Shown here: positions 60,382 to 64,000 of the stretch, in pieces
Numbering within the stretch: position 1 is the first letter of the stretch
Layout: each line of letters opens with the position of its first letter
Source: Agelas oroides
Taxonomy: Eukaryota; Porifera; Demospongiae; Agelasida; Agelasidae
Reading direction: 5' to 3'
DNA: 64,000 bases
NCBI GenBank assembly: GCA_949130485.1
Contig: OX422197.1
Span: 8,136,212-8,200,211, forward strand
Position numbers and translations under genes: made by a program
Notes under the pieces: generated by a model
The model's database searches: none
The model's input: the letters and a program-made list of their open reading frames with translations, nothing else
What the model was told of the DNA's origin: nothing

Positions 60382-63300
60382 ATGACCTTTGACCCTTACC
60401 TAAACTGTGAGCGCGCAGTTGAAAATATGGCCACTCTGTTGCACTCTGAGGACCCCTTGCCAGATTCCTCCTGGACCCGCTCGCCCACCCCCTCCACGAG
60501 GGATGGCAGCACCCCTCCAGAACTGCCCATACAGAAGCAAACAGAGTGGAAGACGCGGCTGGAGAGGCTGCAGACACAGCACCAGTTGGAGATCTTCCAG
60601 CAACAGGAGGAGCATTTGAGGCAGCTGCATTCGTTGCAAGCCCAGCTCTTGCTGGAGCTATCTGGGGCTGGGGATGTGTCAACTTCATCTCCTCTCCTCC
60701 TCCTTACTGGCATGTCACAACCACCCACCCCGTCATCTGCAGCTAGAGAGAGTCATACGGTACAGACACGCAGGGAGACAAATGTCTTCACTCCTGGTGA
60801 ACAAACTAAACCATTTTCACAACTATGCACAAGTGAGACTGTACCCGGTAACTCCCCGTGCGCCACTGTCCACCCAACGTTTGGCTCTACCCACCCATCA
60901 TCCTGTCTGGCTTCCAACCCTCACCAAGTATCAGGTGAAGAGCCAAGTATTTCGTCATCGCAACTGCATGCAAGTGAGACTGTGCCCAGTAACCCCCCAG
61001 CAATAACACACACTACTCACCAGCCAACTCTTGACGTAATCTCACAAACCAGTCCCCCTCGGCAAACTGCAGAAGTTGGTCTGTCTAGCAAGATTACTTT
61101 TGACCCCACCCATCCATCATCTCTTCTTATACCTGATACCCGCCGTTTGACTCTATCCCCAGACCTTTCTCTCCCTTTGAGTCAAGAACAGACACTGCTG
61201 GACACATCTCCATCACAGTCTCTTGAATTCCTACAACTGCCTACCGGAGCCTCTCTTGCACGGGCCAGTAGCACTGGCTCAGTTTCTACCGTGAGTGTGT
61301 TAGAGGAAGATACAAGTCAGGCTGAGCCCAGACCCGTGTGTACTTTGGTAGACATTCCTGTTGGTTCAGGAGAGAGAACAATAACTAACAAATGTAGTGA
61401 ACAAAGCAGTGGGGTACGGCAGATCCCTTGCTCACAACTGTCTGAGTCTGATCCAGGATGTCGCACAACCACAGTGGAGCCACTTCTATTGTCTGGACAG
61501 CACATGTTTGCTGGAAGCCCATACTCTCAAGACGTTGTTTCCAATCTCCGAACTGGTGGAATTTACACCACACCTCACAAGATGGCAACTGTATCCGTGA
61601 ATTATACCCACTCACCACTGCTGGCATCCTCCCTCCAACCTCCCCCAATCACTCCCCTCACACCCTCACATGCACTTGAATCCCGTACATCACTGGTTGA
61701 GAAACACACAAAGCACGTAGAAGACCTGAAGCATTATTATGAATCTGAGCTCTCTGTCATGAGGGAACAACTCAATCAGCTACAACAGGAGGCAGCAGCC
61801 AGGGGAGCGGCTAGGAGCCCTCTTCCAGCCTCCCTGCTCAGCATTCTTTCTCCTGTGAAGAGTGGCGGCAGGAAGCATGGCGGTGGGGATGAGAACACAC
61901 AGCTGAAGGTGCAGTGTTCAGATCTACAGAGTTGTCTGGATGCAGCAGAGAGGTAGGACCCTAAACTTACCACAATATCCTGGTTAGCCTCGCTCTTAGG
62001 CTCCCCTGTGTTTTGTAGATTACACGACTGAAAAGCTGGGGAGGAACCCTGTGAACGAGGCCAATCCTGATCACTGTATTACATTGTCTACAGGGTAGTC
62101 TCGGTCCCAGACCCAAAACCAACCCCAGCACGGATCGCTTTCAGTATCACGTTATACTGAAAGCGATATACGCGCCGGATGAGGTCTGGGGACGAGACTA
62201 TCTACAGAGTTACTTTCATATGTCATATACAGGGTCTAGGTTTGTAAGTACCATCTGTCTCCTGCAGTGAGAAGCGGCTGTTGGAAGAAGAGGTCAATAG
62301 ACTGCAAGAGTATACAGTGAGTCTGGTTTGTGGCTATTTAGTAGCCTCGTTCCCAGGCTCTCCCCGCTAAGGAGGGGGAGAGCCTGGTACATTTTATCAC
62401 GTGGCTAGCTATTTAGATTGTCGCACAACTTGAGACCTCATGACTGGTAACCAGTCATGTGTTTTCTTAGTTATGTTTCAGACCCTTCTTTGTTGGTCTT
62501 CGTTAGCGTTGTTTCCAGGCTCTTTCAGTTTCGAGGCTGGGTTTCATTAGGTCAGTCATCGACAAAGACTGAAAGTTATCCATACACAAAGTCCTAGCTA
62601 CCTACAGTTGATTGTACTTGTGAAATTTGCTTGCTTTCTTAGCTGGAGTGGCGTGAGCGTTGTGTGTCGGCCGAGCGGGTGTCTTCTGTCCTGCAGGAGA
62701 GTCTGGAGGGGGCTCGGGCCCAGTTGAGACAGAGGGACAGTCTGGTAGGACAGCTACAGGCTGACCTACAGGCCACTAGTGAGGAGCTGCACTTCTTGAA
62801 GGAGCAGAGGATGCAGGACATGGAGAGGATGGATCAGGTCGGCTAACTACAGCTGATGTTCCGTTTTCCCACAAGGCACTGTATGTGTGTGTGGCACACA
62901 CAAGTAGTTCAGCTGACCTTTTGAGAACATTTAGGATGATGAAGTGTTGGCACCAGAGTATCCTTAGGTTACCAGAGCACATACACGAACCACATCTGAC
63001 ACTGCAGGCTCACATATTATACAGTGTCCCCACCAATACCACGCCTCATTGTCCATGTAGTTTCGTTCTTTGATCAATCAACTATCCTCCGGCACATACA
63101 TGTACACAGACCCCGTTTTTATCCTTCAGTTATTTCAAGAGTGTGACATTCTTCGGAAAGAGAACAGAGACCTCCAGGTATCATCATAACTCTACAATGT
63201 TGGCATGTACTTTGTGAAGTTGTGTTTACAGTGCTTGACTGTACTGGTAGCTATACTGCTTTGTTCAAAGTGTGGCTAAGTCTATGCACAAAGATAACTT

Positions 63301-63622
63301 TGTGAAGCACTGAAGAAGATAAGTCACGAACGGTTCTCAGACGCAAAGCATTATAGATTATGGAAGTAACCCATTTGTCATAGTAGAGCCACTTCCCATT
63401 CCAATCTGGGAATGAGTCCAATGCATCATTTTATAGGTACAGTAGGAGACGCTAGTCTGGTCAGGTGATTTGTTTTGTCTATCGTCTTTGCTCACGTCTT
63501 CGTCTGCACCCTCAGACCTCCTGCTCCTCCACAGAGGAAGAGCTTCGTAGGTACAACCAGGAGGTCACGACACTGAGAGCCATAGTGGACAGATACAAGG
63601 TGCAGGAGACTCAACACAAGAG
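60382..63622 (+). CDS. MPHOSPH9: MPHOSPH9-like coiled-coil (centriolar) protein, 5' part
   Basis: Centriole/centrosome-associated coiled-coil protein family. Exons seen: 60382-61952, 62268-62316, 62643-62837, 63130-63177, 63516-63622, in consistent phase, about 656 codons; the gene runs past the window. Residues about 50-95 are helical (EWKTRLERLQTQHQLEIFQQ and QEEHLRQLHSLQAQLLLEL), matching the first coiled coil of human MPHOSPH9. A long Ser/Thr/Pro-rich region follows. Then comes VEKHTKHVEDLKHYYESEL, close to the human EKHARHIADLRAYYESEI segment, and continuous coiled coil through the later exons (EKRLLEEEVNRLQEY, QLQADLQATSEELHFL, LFQECDILRKENRDL). The ATG is the first in frame after the upstream inverted repeat. 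Similarity is limited to the coiled coils plus that motif, so other centrosomal proteins remain possible. Confidence 0.75.
62096..62200. repeat. CTCGTTCCCAG-family palindrome (GTC/GAC type)
   Basis: TAGTCTCGGTCCCAGACC and GGTCTGGGGACGAGACTA are the ends. The core has a mirrored CGCTTTCAGTAT. A truncated GCC/GGC copy follows at 62342-62389. Confidence 0.85.
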
Positions 63623-63704
63623 GTCAGTGTGCAAAAAGAAATGACAAGGAGTCCCAACCTCTTCTGTGTTACACTGTCCTCTCCTGGGAAATTTGTGAAC
63701 ACCC

Positions 63705-63905
63705 CTCGTGAAGGACACCCCTGGAATTAGTCTTGGAACCAGACCCTCGTGAAGGACGCCCCTCGTGAAGGATGCCCCTCGTGAAGGACGCCCCTCGTGA
63801 AGGACACCCCTCATGAAGGACGCCCCTCGTGAAGGACGCCCCTCGTGAAGGATGCCCCTCGTGAAGGACGCCCCTCATGAAGGACACCCCTCGTGAAGAA
63901 CACCC
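63705..63905. repeat. 16-bp minisatellite
   Basis: About 11 copies of CCCCTCGTGAAGGACG with A/G and T/C variants, bracketed by two copies of GGAATTAGTCTTGGAACCAG. It lies in the intron after the last MPHOSPH9-like exon seen. Confidence 0.93.
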
Positions 63906-64000
63906 CTGGAATTAGTCTTGGAACCAGACCCTCGTTCTGAGAATAACTAGTTCATATTTGACCATGTCCAAGAGGTTATTATTATTATTCTACCATTGAA
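63906..64000. other. Right edge, intronic
   Basis: Unique sequence ending in an ATT trinucleotide run near 63975. No exon is recognised before the window ends. Confidence 0.5.

Overview
The window is nuclear DNA of an animal. Genes are split by many short GT-AG introns, and the proteins are metazoan types: TRAPPC1, TRMT10B, uridine-cytidine kinase, a TRIM-NHL protein with a filamin domain, SWT1, ORC5 and an MPHOSPH9-like centriolar protein. A MetX-family acyltransferase and a Spinster-like transporter, together with dense microsatellites and fold-back elements, suggest a marine invertebrate. A sponge or another non-bilaterian is my guess, not a demonstrated assignment.

Layout. 1-321 is the 3' end of TRAPPC1 (+). 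885-2463 is TRMT10B (+). 10736-3064 is a seven-exon uridine-cytidine kinase (-), and its second coding intron holds an intact single-exon TRIM-NHL gene (8458-6221, same strand). 11215-12070 is an inverted pair of tRNA-derived sequences. 12132-12768 is a two-exon cupin gene (+). 16155-13021 is a six-exon MFS transporter (-). 17287-25881 is an 18-exon SWT1 (+) with an N-terminal WW domain. 25882-32585 has no gene I can support. 33076-34177 is a two-exon gene of unknown function (-). 34178-41009 is almost entirely repeats. 54967-41010 is ORC5 (-), with a large intron of about 7.2 kb. 55289-59772 is a ten-exon MetX-like gene (+), head to head with ORC5. From 60382 to the right edge runs the 5' part of an MPHOSPH9-like gene (+). 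Exon boundaries were read by eye from GT/AG signals, continuous phase and similarity to remembered families; every splice phase listed closes.

The genes are ordinary housekeeping genes (vesicle tethering, tRNA methylation, pyrimidine salvage, mRNA surveillance, replication licensing, centrosome). I see no shared pathway, so their proximity looks like a compact genome and not an operon.

The most unusual content lies between exons. Long pyrimidine arrays or (CA)n end exactly at 3' splice sites in at least fifteen introns on both strands. Purine or (GT)n arrays often begin at donors. There is also a dispersed family of short palindromes with covarying termini (about 20 copies), a MITE family with TA target duplications (one copy has a paralogous empty site inside the window), a second MITE pair, and a composite element built on a 39-bp tandem unit.
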